This document shows, piece after piece, positions 25,104 to 37,204 of a stretch of 64,000 bases of DNA. This DNA is from Ichthyophthirius multifiliis (lineage: Eukaryota > Ciliophora > Oligohymenophorea > Hymenostomatida): contig NW_004086040.1 in NCBI RefSeq assembly GCF_000220395.1, forward strand, positions 124,001 through 188,000, given 5' to 3'. A model generated the notes under the pieces. It saw nothing but the letters and a program-made list of their open reading frames with translations. It was not told the origin of the DNA and did not search any database. Position numbers and translations under genes: made by a program. Each line of letters begins with the position of its first letter. Within the stretch, counting starts at the first letter, position 1.

Positions 25104-26418
25104 ATGTCAAGCAAATTAATAAATACAACACTTTGTAAAAACTACAAAATTATAAAAAAACTAGGTTCAGGAGCATTTGGTGAAATATTTCTTGTCCTAA
25201 ACCGTCTTGACAATTAAGAATACGCCCTAAAACTGGAAGAATAATCGACAAAATATCCCTAAGTAAATTTCGAAGCAAAATTATACAATTACTTAAATAA
25301 TGACGACTCGTCAAAGGAGAAAATAATACCACGAGTCCATTTTTCTGGTTCCGATTAAGGATATAATATAATGGTAATGGACTTATTGGGATAATCACTA
25401 GAAGATTTACTGATTAAATATTGTCGTAAATTTTCTTTAAAAACAGTACTAATGTTAGCCGATTAAATGATTTAAAGGATTGAATATATGCATTATAGAA
25501 ATTTTTTACACCGCGACATTAAGCCAGATAATATTTTAATGGGTAATTCAAAACAACCAAATAAAGTATATTTAATAGACTTAGGTCTAGCAAAAAAATA
25601 CATTGATAAATTCGGAAAACATATTCCTTATAGGGAAAATAAACATCTCACAGGAACTGCTAGATATGCCTCGATAAATACACATATAGGAATAGAATAA
25701 GCGAGAAGAGATGATTTAGAGAGTTTGGGTTATGTTTTAATGTATTTTTTAAAGGGATCTTTACCTTGGTAAAATTTAAAAATAGATGCTAAATAAGATA
25801 AATATTAGAAAATTATGGAAAAGAAAATTTAAACGAGTTTGGATGTACTTTGTTAAGGATTTCCTTAAGAATTTATAACTTTTATTTAATATAGTAAAGA
25901 TCTTAAGTTTGAAGATAAACCAGATTATTTACATTGTAGATAGCTTTTTAAAAAGGTCATGTAGGATAAGAATTATTAGTATGATTTCGAATGGGATTGG
26001 AAAATAGCTATTAAATAAAAATAGGAAAATATAAATGAAAAAAAAATTAAGAAAATAATAAAAAAATTGATAATAATAATAAAAAAATGAAGAAAATTTA
26101 TAAAAGTAGAATAAAAAAGAAGATATTTAATAAAATAAAAATTAAATTGTAAATAATAATAATATTTAATAAAAACAAAATTACAATACTTAAGAAAATA
26201 CTTAAAAAAATATTAATAATTTAAATGAAAATCAAAAATAAAATAATCTGTAAAATTATAATAAATAAAAACAATTATATGGAGAAAATAAAATTAAATA
26301 AAACAAAAATTTAGTTAATACTAAATTTACAAATAAATTTTAACAAGATCTTAAAAATTAACAAAATTAAATTGTTTATACAGGACCTAAAATCATTATT
26401 AACAAATAAACTAAATGA
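25104..26418 (+). CDS. Casein kinase 1 family Ser/Thr kinase
   Basis: An active-looking CK1. ATG 25104 gives [20 protein letters not shown], then the P-loop GSGAFGEIF, the catalytic Lys in [16 protein letters not shown] (Asp ~138), [10 protein letters not shown] (DLG in place of DFG), [20 protein letters not shown] and [20 protein letters not shown], all CK1 hallmarks. The kinase core ends near [12 protein letters not shown] Gln/Asn-rich tail then appears in shifted frames after two A-runs (~26037-26046 and 26081-26087) and ends [13 protein letters not shown] at TGA 26416-26418. If the frame were taken literally, translation would stop at 26088. The A-run breaks look like length errors in the assembly. 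CK1 members act in endocytosis, cilia and signalling; the specific role here is unknown. Confidence 0.93.
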
Positions 26419-26598
26419 TTATATAATTATAAATATTATATTGTTTTTTATTAAATATAAAATATATTTTTTTTTATAAATAAAATAAATAATAAAACAA
26501 AATAATATATAGTATTTATATAACTTTTTTATATATATTGTTTATATAATATATAAATGTACATAAATATATTTAATATTATTACGCTATTTTTTTTT

Positions 26599-27333
26599 TC
26601 AATTGTTTTTTATATAACTTAGACTTGGCTAATTTTAATAATTTAAATTTTTTGTAATAGTTTTAATATTATTATTTGTAAACTTTAGATTATCTACAAA
26701 ATTTAATGTCTTATTAGGTTATTAAAATAACTATTATTCGTCTAATTAGAATGATTTAGATATTTAGTATTTTAAATTTTTTTCTTTTGACTAAAATCTA
26801 AACTTTATTAATTTTTTAAATATTAATTAGTTTCTAAAGAACTTGAATCGCTTTTATTTTGTTGTTTAAGTTATAATCAAAAAATATATATAATTAAAAT
26901 AAGTTTAGATTTACGTATAAACAATTGAGGATGAATCTTATTATTAAATAGTATTTTGAAAATTTATACTTTCTTGATTTTATGATAATTATTAAATATT
27001 TTAAAAGGTTTATTTTTTAGCTAATTCGAAATCCTAAATTTAATAATTAATCTAATATGATAACTATAATAATAATTAAATTATAATAAATTAAATAGAA
27101 ATTTACTTAAATATCTTATTATTATTCATTTTCTAATAAATAAATTTTATTTAATAAAATTTAATTACTTTTTTCCAATTAAAGAGTTCTGTTTTATAAA
27201 TTAATAACTATTTATTATAAAGATTATACTCTAGTTTTTTTTATTATTAACTAAAATCTTATTAAAATTATTAATTATTAATATCAAAATTTAAAACTGT
27301 ATTTTATTTAATAATATTTAAATTATTATTATA

Positions 27334-27380
<47 letters not shown>

Positions 27381-28122
27381 ATATTTTCATTATTTTAATT
27401 TATTTACCAACTTTTATTTTTTATTGATCTTTTATTAAAGATAATTAATTTATTTTTTATTCAATATTTATGAGCTAAGATTTAAAATCATTATCGTTTA
27501 AAGATTTTTATTTCTTAAGTTTGTATTTAATATTTTTCCATTTAAAATTATTTTTTTATTTGCTTTTATTATTAGGAGTAATTGAATATTATTGTTTTTT
27601 CAAGTTCTTATTTATATTTTAGATACTATTGTGATTTTCATTAGAATTTCTTATTTATTCATTCTTGTTTCTCGTAGGTAAAGTTTAGTATGAAAATTTT
27701 TTTAAATCTAGTGAATTTACATAATCATTTACATTCTCAGGTATAGTTTAAAGAGTTATAATTTATTAACTTTTAATCTTTTAACAAAAATTATAATTTT
27801 TATTATTTTTATTAAAGCAATCACTTTTATTTTTATATTTACCAAAATTAAAAAAATTATTTACATTATTATTATTCTAAGTTTAATTATTTTTACTTAA
27901 ATCTTAGTCTATTGTTTCTATTATTTATTCTTTATCATTAATTTACTTGTTTTATATTTATTCAATCATTTATTAAGTTACATTAGGATATGATTATGTA
28001 TTATCAATTTTTAAATTAACTTTTTATTCATTTTATTATATTAGATTTTATATACAATTTTTAAATTCAAATTATGACTAAGTCCTTCTATGAAAAGTTC
28101 TTTTATCTAATTTTTATTCCAT
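26599..28122 (-). CDS. Asn/Gln-rich low-complexity protein, unknown
   Basis: A single frame of about 507 residues runs from ATG 28120-28122 (MEQKLDKRTFHRRTQSQFEF) to TGA 26599-26601 (SLSYIKNN end). It is rich in Asn, Gln, Lys and Ser with a poly-Asn run from (ATT)n at ~27334-27379. Less repetitive bits are FHRRTQSQFEFKNCIQN, SDCFNKNNKNYNFCQ and SYQTLPTRNKNEQIRNS. RRTQS and TPTR-like patches look like kinase sites (inference). The length divides exactly by three between these ends, which supports a single exon. It converges on the CK1 gene, with only 180 bp between the two stops. No domain was recognised. Confidence 0.6.
27334..27379 (-). repeat. (ATT)n, poly-Asn on the minus strand
   Basis: About 15 ATT triplets, read as AAT (Asn) in the minus-strand gene 26599-28122. 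Confidence 0.75.
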
Positions 28123-29320
28123 TTTTTTTGTATTTATTTTTATTCTTACTCTTTATCTTTTATATTTGCCTTATTAATTTTAATTTTTTTATTATTGTTT
28201 ATATTTTGGGTTTTTTTTTTTTTTTTGAGAAAAAAAATAAATTAAATTAATTATACTTTATTTTTATATATTAATATTTTCAATGATAATAAACAAATAA
28301 TAATAGTTATAACTATTTTCATAGTATTTATTTTTAAATTCATATAAGAGTTTATTAAAATTATTTAAAAATATTAATAAAAATATTTAATAAATTTTGA
28401 AAAAATAAATTATTTTAAATATTTAACTAAATAAAAATAATTTTAGTTTAATAATAACTTTCGATTCAAATAATAATAGTAAATATAAATTAGATTTTCT
28501 ATAAATAAATACAAAATATATTTATTTTTTAATCATTTTTAATATTAAAATATTAAATATCTCATAAATTTTTTAAACTCTGAAAAAAAAAACAAAACAT
28601 TAATAATGACTTCATTTATTTTCTCCATCAAGTTTTTAACAAAAAATTAATTTAAAAAATAAAATACATTAAAATAAATAATTTGATTATTTTTTTATTT
28701 TAAAAATTACAAAAATAAAAATTTAAATTAAATTTTCGAGTTATAATATAATATAAAAAAAAGTATAGAAAATATTTATTATAGAATATTTCATTTGTTT
28801 CTTAATTATTTTTTAAAAAAATCTCAATAAATTTTATAGTCAAATAAAAATAATTAAAAGGAAAATATTCATATATGATATATATTTTATTTATTCATAT
28901 TTATAACTTTATATATTTTAATATTATTTTTAATTTAATTTATGTATTATTTAAAAAATTAATCATTTAAACAATTATAATATTAATTTTGTATTAATTT
29001 AAATACTTTATTTTTAATTAATCACAATAATTATTTTTATTAATATAAGATAATCATAAAATGTAAATATTATTTATAAAATATAATTTTATGAAACAAT
29101 ATTATACATAAAACATAAATTTATTATTATAATAAAAATAAAAATATTATAAATATATTATTTTTATTTTATTTATTATATTTATATGTTAAAATATTCT
29201 AATCAAATTGATTTTTTTTTTTGAGAAATATATTTTTAATAAAAAAATTAAATTAAAAATCTTTTTTTTTTTTTTTCAATTAAAAATATACATATATATA
29301 CATAAAAAAAATCCAAAAAG
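28123..29320. other. A/T desert, no gene seen
   Basis: About 1.2 kb of nearly pure A/T with poly-T and TA runs. I see no convincing frame under the ciliate code and no structured RNA. Confidence 0.5.
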
Positions 29321-29853
29321 ATGAATATGCCAATAGTTCATTAAAAAACTAAAAAAATTAACAAAATAATTTAATTTATAATTTTAAGATTTACACAAAT
29401 TATCTAAAGTATTATAACTAAAAGAATATAAATAATATATTATCAAAAAAATTAAAATTAATTAAATATAGGTAAATTTGCATTAATGTTAATTAACATG
29501 TTACTAAAATAAAGAAAGGAATCGTAAAGAATCTGAAGCATGTGCATACGGTTGTTTATTAAAGCATTAAAATTTTCTATAAAAAAACTAAGAAATATTT
29601 AAATAATGTGATGAAATTTATATGAAACAAATATAATAATGCTAAAAAGATAATGAATGTATATAATATATTTTTAGTTAAAAAAAAAAAATTGTTAAAT
29701 ATCTAAATAAATGATTTTATTATAAAAATTTATTTATTATAATATTTAAAAATAGAATGCTTTTAAAATGGATTAGATAAATACTTAAATTGTTTAAAAA
29801 ATAAGGAAAAAGAAATAAAATAAAATTATGAAAATGCAATAAAGATTGTATGA
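29321..29853 (+). CDS. Small twin-CX3C cysteine-rich protein (candidate mitochondrial IMS type)
   Basis: Three exons are proposed: from ATG 29321, an intron at 29409-29471 (GTATTA...TATAG) and another at 29659-29755 (GTATAT...AATAG). The protein then ends NYENAIKIV at TGA 29851-29853. Exon 2 carries HQCQLTCYQNKERN and SEACAYGCLLKHQN, a CX3C-X13-CX3C pair, then QCDEIYMKQIQQCQKDNE. Exon 3 gives QCFQNGLDKYLNCLKNKE. Twin CX3C is the pattern of small Tim chaperones and of FAM136A/DUF842 proteins of the mitochondrial intermembrane space. The extra CX10C pairs (CDEIYMKQIQQC, CFQNGLDKYLNC) recall CHCH folds with one residue too many. A one-base shift is needed in exon 1, so the N-terminus is unsure. 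Family membership is inference from cysteine spacing. Confidence 0.55.
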
Positions 29854-32063
29854 TTATTTAAAATATAATAATTACCTTAAATAAAAAACAAAAACTATTA
29901 TATGTGTAAATTAATTATTATAAAAATTAAAAACTCATTCTAAACACAATTTTTTATTTACAATAAAAAAATTAAATAAAATCAAACAAACTATAATTAA
30001 CAATTTAATATGAAAAATAAAAAATTAATTATTTTTATGAATTCTATAAAACAAATCATTGTTAATATCAAAATATATAAAATAATTCAAGTTATATAGG
30101 TAAATAAGGATATAATTACCTTTTACAAAACAAAAATAAGATTTTAATCATTTAATATCTTAGAAGATTAGTTAATATATTTAATACAATAATATATTAA
30201 ATGAATTAAGACTATATTTTTTGAGTAAGCAAAACAATACTTGTACATATATAAATAAACTTTAATAAAATAAAATATTCATCTATAAAATATATTATAA
30301 GATAATATAATCATAATTTTTTTTCTTTTTTAAAAAAATAAACTTGAAACTAATAAGTTTATATACATATAAATAAAAAATTATTTTTTTTTTAAAAAAA
30401 AAAAAAGCCAAATTTAGAAATAAAATTTTATAAGGAAATAAAGTTATATATTTTAATTACAATAATTAATATAAAATATTGTATAATTAATTAAGAATGG
30501 ATTGATTATTATATAATCTTTAAAAATATAAATAATAATTTTTAGTTCAAATAAAAAAAAGTATTTACCTTCTAATAGAAAAATAATGAATTTTTATAAA
30601 TTCGAATAATACACTCTATCTATATATGCTTTTATTCCTTTTAAAATTAAAATTTTATATTTAATATAAGGAAAGAAGTTAATAAAATAATCTTTAATGA
30701 TATTACTTTTGCATTTGTGAATTTAAAATATAAACTTTAATTATAAAATACGTATTGATTTAATTTTTAGAATATTTTTAAGATTGAAACGGGGTATAAA
30801 AAATTTGTCAAATTTTCAAAATTGTTTGTTAAAAAGGATATTATTATTTTTTAAAAATATTTGAAATAAATTAACATTTTAATTTAGAAAAAAAAGATAA
30901 CTATTTTTTAAATATATTTATATATTCAATAGAAATCTATTATTAATAATATGTTTATTTTGATTTAATTATATTTTATATAGAAAATTTAATATAAAGT
31001 ATAATATATTTATTTTTATCAACTATAATATATATATTAATTAGAATAAAAGAAACTTAAAGAAATAATTGTAAATCTATGATTATTTTTTTAAATTTTA
31101 TGATTAATAGACTTTATTATTTCAATAAATGTTTAATTTTATAACAAAAAAATAACTAATATAATCTATTTAAACAATTTTTTAATTCTAATTTATAATA
31201 TAAATTAGAATTAATGATTTATATAGTTTCTTATAAATGAGAACATAATAAATATAAGTACAAAAATAAAAAAATTATAATTTAAGATTTAATTGAAACA
31301 TTTTAATTTAGATTAACATAATAATAATTATGTAATGAATAAATGAAATACGAAATACTATTTCTAATTATAAAAATAATAAATAAATTACAATTAAGTT
31401 ATTAGTTAAGAAAATAAAAAATATATAAAATAAAATAAAAATTATTTAAAAATATTTGCAATAAATAATATTAATATATATTTAAAATAAAATATATATA
31501 TATATATATATAAAAATAAATATTTAAAAAATAATAATTTAATATACTTTCTATATATTTTATTTAAAAAAATATAAAAATATTTATTTAAATACATTTA
31601 ATGATACTAATTTACTTTTTTTATTTTTAAAAAATAATAAATTTTTATTATAATAATTGTGTTGTAATATAATAAGAAATTATTTATAAATTATATTCTT
31701 ATAATTAAATAATAATGTATTAAAATCTATATGAAAGTTTTTCAAAATTATTAAAAAAAACTTAAAAAATTAAAATAAATATTATTTTAATATTTATATT
31801 AATTATCAGGAAGATATAATAATAAAAAAATAATCGCACAATAATAAAAAAATTATTCATTAATATATGTATATATATATTTTATGAAAATAAATTTTAT
31901 TTTTTAAATTTTATTTAAAAAAAAAAATTATATTATTTTAAAGGAAATAAAGAAATGTACAAAAAAAATATTTAAATAAATACATTATAAATAAAAAATA
32001 AAAAATATACAAATAAAAATATACTATAGCTATTAAAATTAAATAAAAAGCAAAATTATAAAA
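29854..32063. other. Long A/T desert, no gene seen
   Basis: About 2.2 kb with no frame I can support under TGA-only termination, no GC-rich islet that might be a tRNA, and no clear repeat family beyond TA microsatellites (for example ~31493-31512). It is the longest apparently empty stretch in the window. Confidence 0.45.
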
Positions 32064-33494
32064 ATGGCCGAAAATCAAAAAGAAAGTATAAGAAAAGCAA
32101 ATGAAGATTAAATGCTCGAAATAAAAAAAATACTACTATAATTCGTCCATTTAGAAATAATAGAAAAAATAGGTCAAGGTTCATTTGGAGAAATATATAA
32201 AGCCATAGATAATAAACGTAAATGCTGGGTAGCTTTAAAATTCGAAAAAAATAATTCAAAACAATTTTTAACAAATTCTTTAATAAAAAAAGAAGCATAA
32301 ATATTACTATAATTAAAGGGTCTTTAGTATTTCCCACTTTTATATGATATTCAACTAAATGAAAAAAACTCATATAATTTTATAGAAATGACTTATTTAG
32401 GTCCAAATTTAGAATAATTAAGAAAAAAAAGTATAACTGGTTAATTTTCAATAAAGTCCACAGTCCAAATAGCCATTTAAATAATATCAGGTTTATAAAA
32501 ATTACACGAGAAAGGGATTATACATCGCGATTTAAAGCCAGAAAATTTTGTTATAGGCCCTGAAGGGGACCGTCACCAAATATACATAATAGATTTTGGA
32601 TTATCAAAATATTATATAGATGTAACTACAAAAAACATATTCCTTAAAAAATAATAAAGGACTAGTTGGCACTGCTCGATATACAAGCATTAATTCACAT
32701 TTAGGAATTGAATAAAGTCGAAGGGATGATTTGGAAAGTTTAGCATATCTTTTATTATATTTTTCAAAAGGATCTCTTATTTGGCAAAATCTATCCATAA
32801 AAGACAAAAATGAAAGGTTTAAAAAATTTCAGAATTAAAAATGAAAAGTAGTCATAATGATATGTGTAAAGGATTACCGAATCAATTCAATTATTTTTTA
32901 ACAAATATTAAAAAATTGGGTTTTGAATAAGAACCTGAGTATGAAAAATATAAAGAAATGTTTAAAAAATGCATCGAAAATTTCGAAAATGATTAATGTT
33001 TTGATTGGTGTCCGATTAATTGTCCAATTAAAAATTCGAGAACAGAAAATAAAAATTATATTAATTACGCTGAATCTACACTTTTTATCAATAAAAGTAA
33101 AGATAAATAAAATCACGAAATTTTTAAAGATGATGATGCCTTTTTTGAAGATTTTAATAATTTTGAGCTTTATAGTAAAAATGAACATATTAAAATACCA
33201 GTCTTTACCTGCTAAACTAATCATAAAAATGCATTTATGAATGGGTAAAGTTATATAGAAGCAAAATCTATAGGTAATATTTTATAAAATGCTAATACTT
33301 CATAAAATAATATTTTTACAAGCACGTAAGATATTAATAATTTAAATGTTTAAAATAATTTATTGACACTTAATAAAAGTAGCTCTGTAATAACTTAATC
33401 TTCTAATAATTGGAATTCTGAATATGATGAAAATGTTAAGGCTTAATAAATAATTCCTTTTAATTCTATAAAAATGAATAAATATAATTTTTGA
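32064..33494 (+). CDS. Divergent casein kinase 1-like kinase
   Basis: ATG 32064 gives [19 protein letters not shown]. The kinase domain shows [55 protein letters not shown] and [10 protein letters not shown] (standard DFG). After a one-base break at the A-run ~32629-32635 it continues [20 protein letters not shown] and [20 protein letters not shown], the CK1 activation and substrate-recognition loops. A second break lies at ~32821-32826. The tail reads [16 protein letters not shown], then a Ser/Asn-rich C-terminus ending SIKMNKYNF at TGA 33492-33494. All catalytic residues remain, so it should be active if the breaks are sequencing errors. It is only distantly similar to the CK1 at 25,104; the pair is not a recent duplicate. 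Confidence 0.87.
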
Positions 33495-33850
33495 AAAATA
33501 ATTGTTATTTTTTTTCAATTTTTTAAAAAAAGAAAGAAATTAAATTTAAATTTATGTTAATATAAATAAGAATATGTAATTTATAATTGTTTATTTGATT
33601 AATAAAAGTTTGTTCTGTATATAAAATATTTTATTATTTTCTTTAAAATATTAGAAATTGAAATATATATTATTTTTTTAAATATATATACTTATATATA
33701 AAATAATTATTTATATATAATATCAGAATTTTTAATATAAACTTTCTTAATTAATTATATATATTAAATCATCTAGATAATATATTTTTTTATATGTTTA
33801 TATATAAAAAAAAAAATTATTTGGTTATTAATATTCATTTAAATTAGATT

Positions 33851-34339
33851 TCATTTTATAAAATTACAACTTTTTAAATTTATTTATTATATTTTTATTT
33901 TATTTTTTAGTTTTTAATGATTTTATTTTAATCTTTCTTTATTAAATAACTATAAATTATATTCAAATTATTAATTATATTTATTAGGAGATTCATTATT
34001 ACTACTATAAGAGTCACATCTATATTTTTATTATTCAAACTTTTTATGATATATAGGATTGCATTTTAATTTTTTTCTATGGTTATCTCTTTATTACTAT
34101 TATATATCATCTTCTAATATTTAATCCTCTACCATATTAATATAATTTTATTAATTTTTTTCACCCAATAAAAACGTATCCTTGTCTAACTTTTAACTAG
34201 GAAGTTCTTATAGACTTTATATTTAGAGCAATTTAACTTCTATTTAAGACAATTAATTATAATGTTATAAATTAGATAACTCGTCATGATTTTAAATAGA
34301 AAAAATTTCGTATGTTACTTAATCATCAATATCTTCCAT
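33851..34339 (-). CDS. Gln-rich hypothetical protein
   Basis: A single exon of 162 residues: ATG 34337-34339 (MEDIDDQVTYEIFSIQNHDE) to TGA 33851-33853. It has an acidic, leucine-rich first half (QIEVKLLQIQSLQELPSQKL), then a basic half with a Cys/Ser patch (YRCDSYSSNNESPNKY) and a Lys-rich end. Glutamines are coded TAA/TAG throughout. Absence of TGA over 489 bp and reasonable residue diversity favour a gene; no family was recognised. Confidence 0.5.
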
Positions 34340-34611
34340 TTCTATTAATTTAATAATTTTATTTTTTTAAAAAAAAATAATAAAATATGTATATACAAAT
34401 TTTTTAAAAAACTAATAATTTAATATACAAATAATTTTTATTTATTGGATTTAATTATTAAATTATTAATAATTTAAGCAATTAATAATTATAAATTAAA
34501 AAATTTATAGGAAACCATAAAAATACATATAACTTTAAAATAAAATAAATGCTTTTTTATTTTTATGGAAAAAAAAAAAAAAATATTATATAATTTCTAT
34601 TTTTAATTTTT

Positions 34612-35117
34612 TCATATTTATTAATAATTTTATCTCTTTATTTTTAATAATTTCAACATTAATTTGTATTTATTTCTATTCATTATTTTTTTTGCTAATA
34701 CTTATTTAATTTCCAATTAAAAATTATGGTCATTTTACAAACTCTAACCACAATATTTTCCGCCATTAACCCTAATTAAATAATTAATAATAAAAATGTG
34801 TTTTATAATTATTCTTTTACATTTTCTTATTAACCCCAATTATTGTATTATTTATAATTATAAATTACTTTGTGATATACTTTATAACTAGGGGAGGAGA
34901 TGCGAATTGTTTATTTTAAATATTCTGTTTTTTAAATGTATTAAATTAACTTTATATTCTAATTCTAAGATTTTGTAATAAAGCATTTTATCTTTATAAC
35001 AAAAATTAATTATTATTAATCATATTCTTAATCCTTTAGGTTAAAATCTGTTAAAATCACTTAAAAGCTACTATAATATTTTAAATTTTACTTAAATTTG
35101 CTACTAATTTAACTCAT
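34612..35117 (-). CDS. Possible small gene, frame unresolved
   Basis: From ATG 35115-35117 a frame reads MSQISSKFKQNLKYYSSFQV, then TIRISSPSYKVYHKVIYNYK and YNNWGQQENVKEQLQ. Downstream, two other frames also look coding: NGGKYCGQSLQNDHNFQLEI (to TGA 34612-34614) and QGQWRKILWLEFVK. This patch has the only G/C-richer bases (34,890-34,915) in a long A/T stretch. The exon structure could not be resolved and the function is unknown. Confidence 0.3.
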
Positions 35118-35833
35118 TTTATTATTAATAACAAAAAACATATTTATTTATTAATGATTTTTTCAATATTAATTATTTTTTATACTTTTAATTTTTCAAA
35201 TTATCTTAAAATTTATTATTTTTTAATTATATAAATTTATGTTTGATTCTTTTTATAATTGTTATTTATTAATTTTTTGTTTAAACATTTCTTCGGATTA
35301 GTTGCTCAAATTTTATTTTATTTTATTTTTTAAATATTAAAAATATCTTCATTATTAAATTATCTAAATTAGTTTATTTGAAAATAAATTACTTATATAA
35401 ATTTTGTATATATGAGTTAAAATGTTTTACTATCTAACTTTATTTAATGTTTATTAATATTAAAAAATAGTTAGTTTATAATTATTTTTCTAATATATAT
35501 AATATCAAAATATCAATTTAAATGTTATAAAATAAAATTATATTCATAAATATATTATTATTTAATAATAATCATAATCTTTATTATATATATACGCTTT
35601 TTTGGTCAGAAATATTTTTTAAATACAAGTTTTATTTATATCAAATAAAAATAAATAATATTTAGATGTTTTTTATAAGAAAAAAAACAAAAATATATTA
35701 AATTAATAAATAATAATAATTTTTTAAATAAAATAAAAAGTATTTTTATTTAAAGAAATTCTATTTATTATATTTTTAAGAATCATTAAAATTAATAATT
35801 AAAATAGTTCATTTTTTTTATTATAAAATAAAA

Positions 35834-36480
35834 TCAAATTGCTTTTATAACTTAAAATTAAAGTCCTATTTTATTGATTTATTAATTTAGTTATTTGAGG
35901 AAATTTTCCTTATTTTCAATATTATAGTCCTTTGAAATTGGTTTGGTGAATATATTATTTTATTTATTTATAAAATTTAATTTAAGGAAATTATTTTTTA
36001 CATTATTAAATATTTAAAAAATCTTATTCAAATCATTAATACTTCGAATTTTAAATACTTAATTATTTAATTTTTGACAAACTATCAATTAATCTTCATA
36101 TAAATATATATATCTATAAACAGAATTAGATATAAAAGAAATAATTCCTTTAAATTTTTTGGGGTTTTTTAACATTTAAATAATTATGACTCATCTATAA
36201 TTATTTTTTGATTTTTTTCATAATGAGTTTTTAAATCATTATCTGTAGATTTGTTATTAAAATTTTACATTTTAACAATTATTAGATTTTCATATTTTTA
36301 AAAAAATTAAATAATATTATTATCACTCAATTAATTTTATGTATTTTATTAATCTTTTTAGTTAATCTATATTATATTTTGTTAATATTTATCATTTTAA
36401 ATTTCGATATTTTTATCTAAATGTATTTCTTTATCTAATTATTCATATTAAAACTATTAAATATTATTATTTTTTATCAT
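35834..36480 (-). CDS. Hypothetical Asn/Lys-rich protein with one frame break
   Basis: ATG 36478-36480 opens MIKNNNIQQFQYEQLDKEIH, passing NFNNKSTDNDLKTHYEKNQK and DESQLFKCQKTPKNLK. One base later the frame continues GIISFISNSVYRYIYLYEDQ, LIVCQKLNNQVFKIRSINDL and NNIFTKPISKDYNIENKENF to TGA 35834-35836. Both parts look coding and the 647-bp total is one base off a multiple of three, matching a single indel near an A-run. No domain was recognised. Confidence 0.42.
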
Positions 36481-37204
36481 TTTTATTAAAAAAAATATTT
36501 TATTAATATGTTGATAATTTATAAATAAAAAAAATGTGTATTTTAATTATATGTTGTAAATATATTATATATTTTAATTTAATATAAATAAAAAAAAATA
36601 TAATTATTAAAAGATAAAATAATTTAAAATATATTCTTTTTATTTAATTTTTTTATTAATCTATATAATTTAAATAAAAATTTATAATTTCATTTTTAAA
36701 ATTTGTTTTTAAGTATTATTTTTTCTTAAATAATTGATTTAAGCTTTAATAATATTATATAATATTCAAATATTATTTAATTTCAAAATAAAAATATGTT
36801 TATATAAATTATATTGTTTAATAATATAAAATATATAATTTAATATAATATAATATTATTATCTAAATTAAACTTTAGATATAAAATTTTAATATATTAG
36901 TATAATTATTCATAAAATATTATTATTTTTATTTTATTCTATAAAAGTACCATTAGAAATGTATATTCTTTTTAATTTAATTGATATTTAGTTTATACCT
37001 GACTTTAATTTATTATTAAAATATGTGTAATCATAAATTTTATTAAATTGAAAATAGTAAAGATTTTTTTTTAATTAAATGAATTGAGTTTTATTTTATT
37101 TTTTGTGGAAATTGAATTACTTTAAATATAACTAAAAATATAAATAAATAAAAAATTAATATAATTGATTAATAATAAAAGTGTAGTAAAAAAATAAAGT
37201 AAAT
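36481..37204. other. A/T spacer, no gene seen
   Basis: About 720 bp of A/T-only sequence between divergent genes; it presumably holds the promoter of the PX-domain gene. No motif was recognised. Confidence 0.45.

Noticed and set aside
25150-25398. Minus-strand ORF of 82 codons opposite the CK1 gene
   Set aside because: A shadow of the plus-strand kinase, whose P-loop and catalytic motifs are unmistakable in the other strand.
29854-32063. Degraded mobile element in the 2.2-kb empty stretch
   Set aside because: No terminal repeats, no reverse transcriptase, transposase or integrase motifs in any frame that I could see.
34880-34920. Possible tRNA or structured RNA at the G/C-richer patch
   Set aside because: I could not form a cloverleaf or find T-loop and anticodon-arm consensus; a coding explanation is at least as good.
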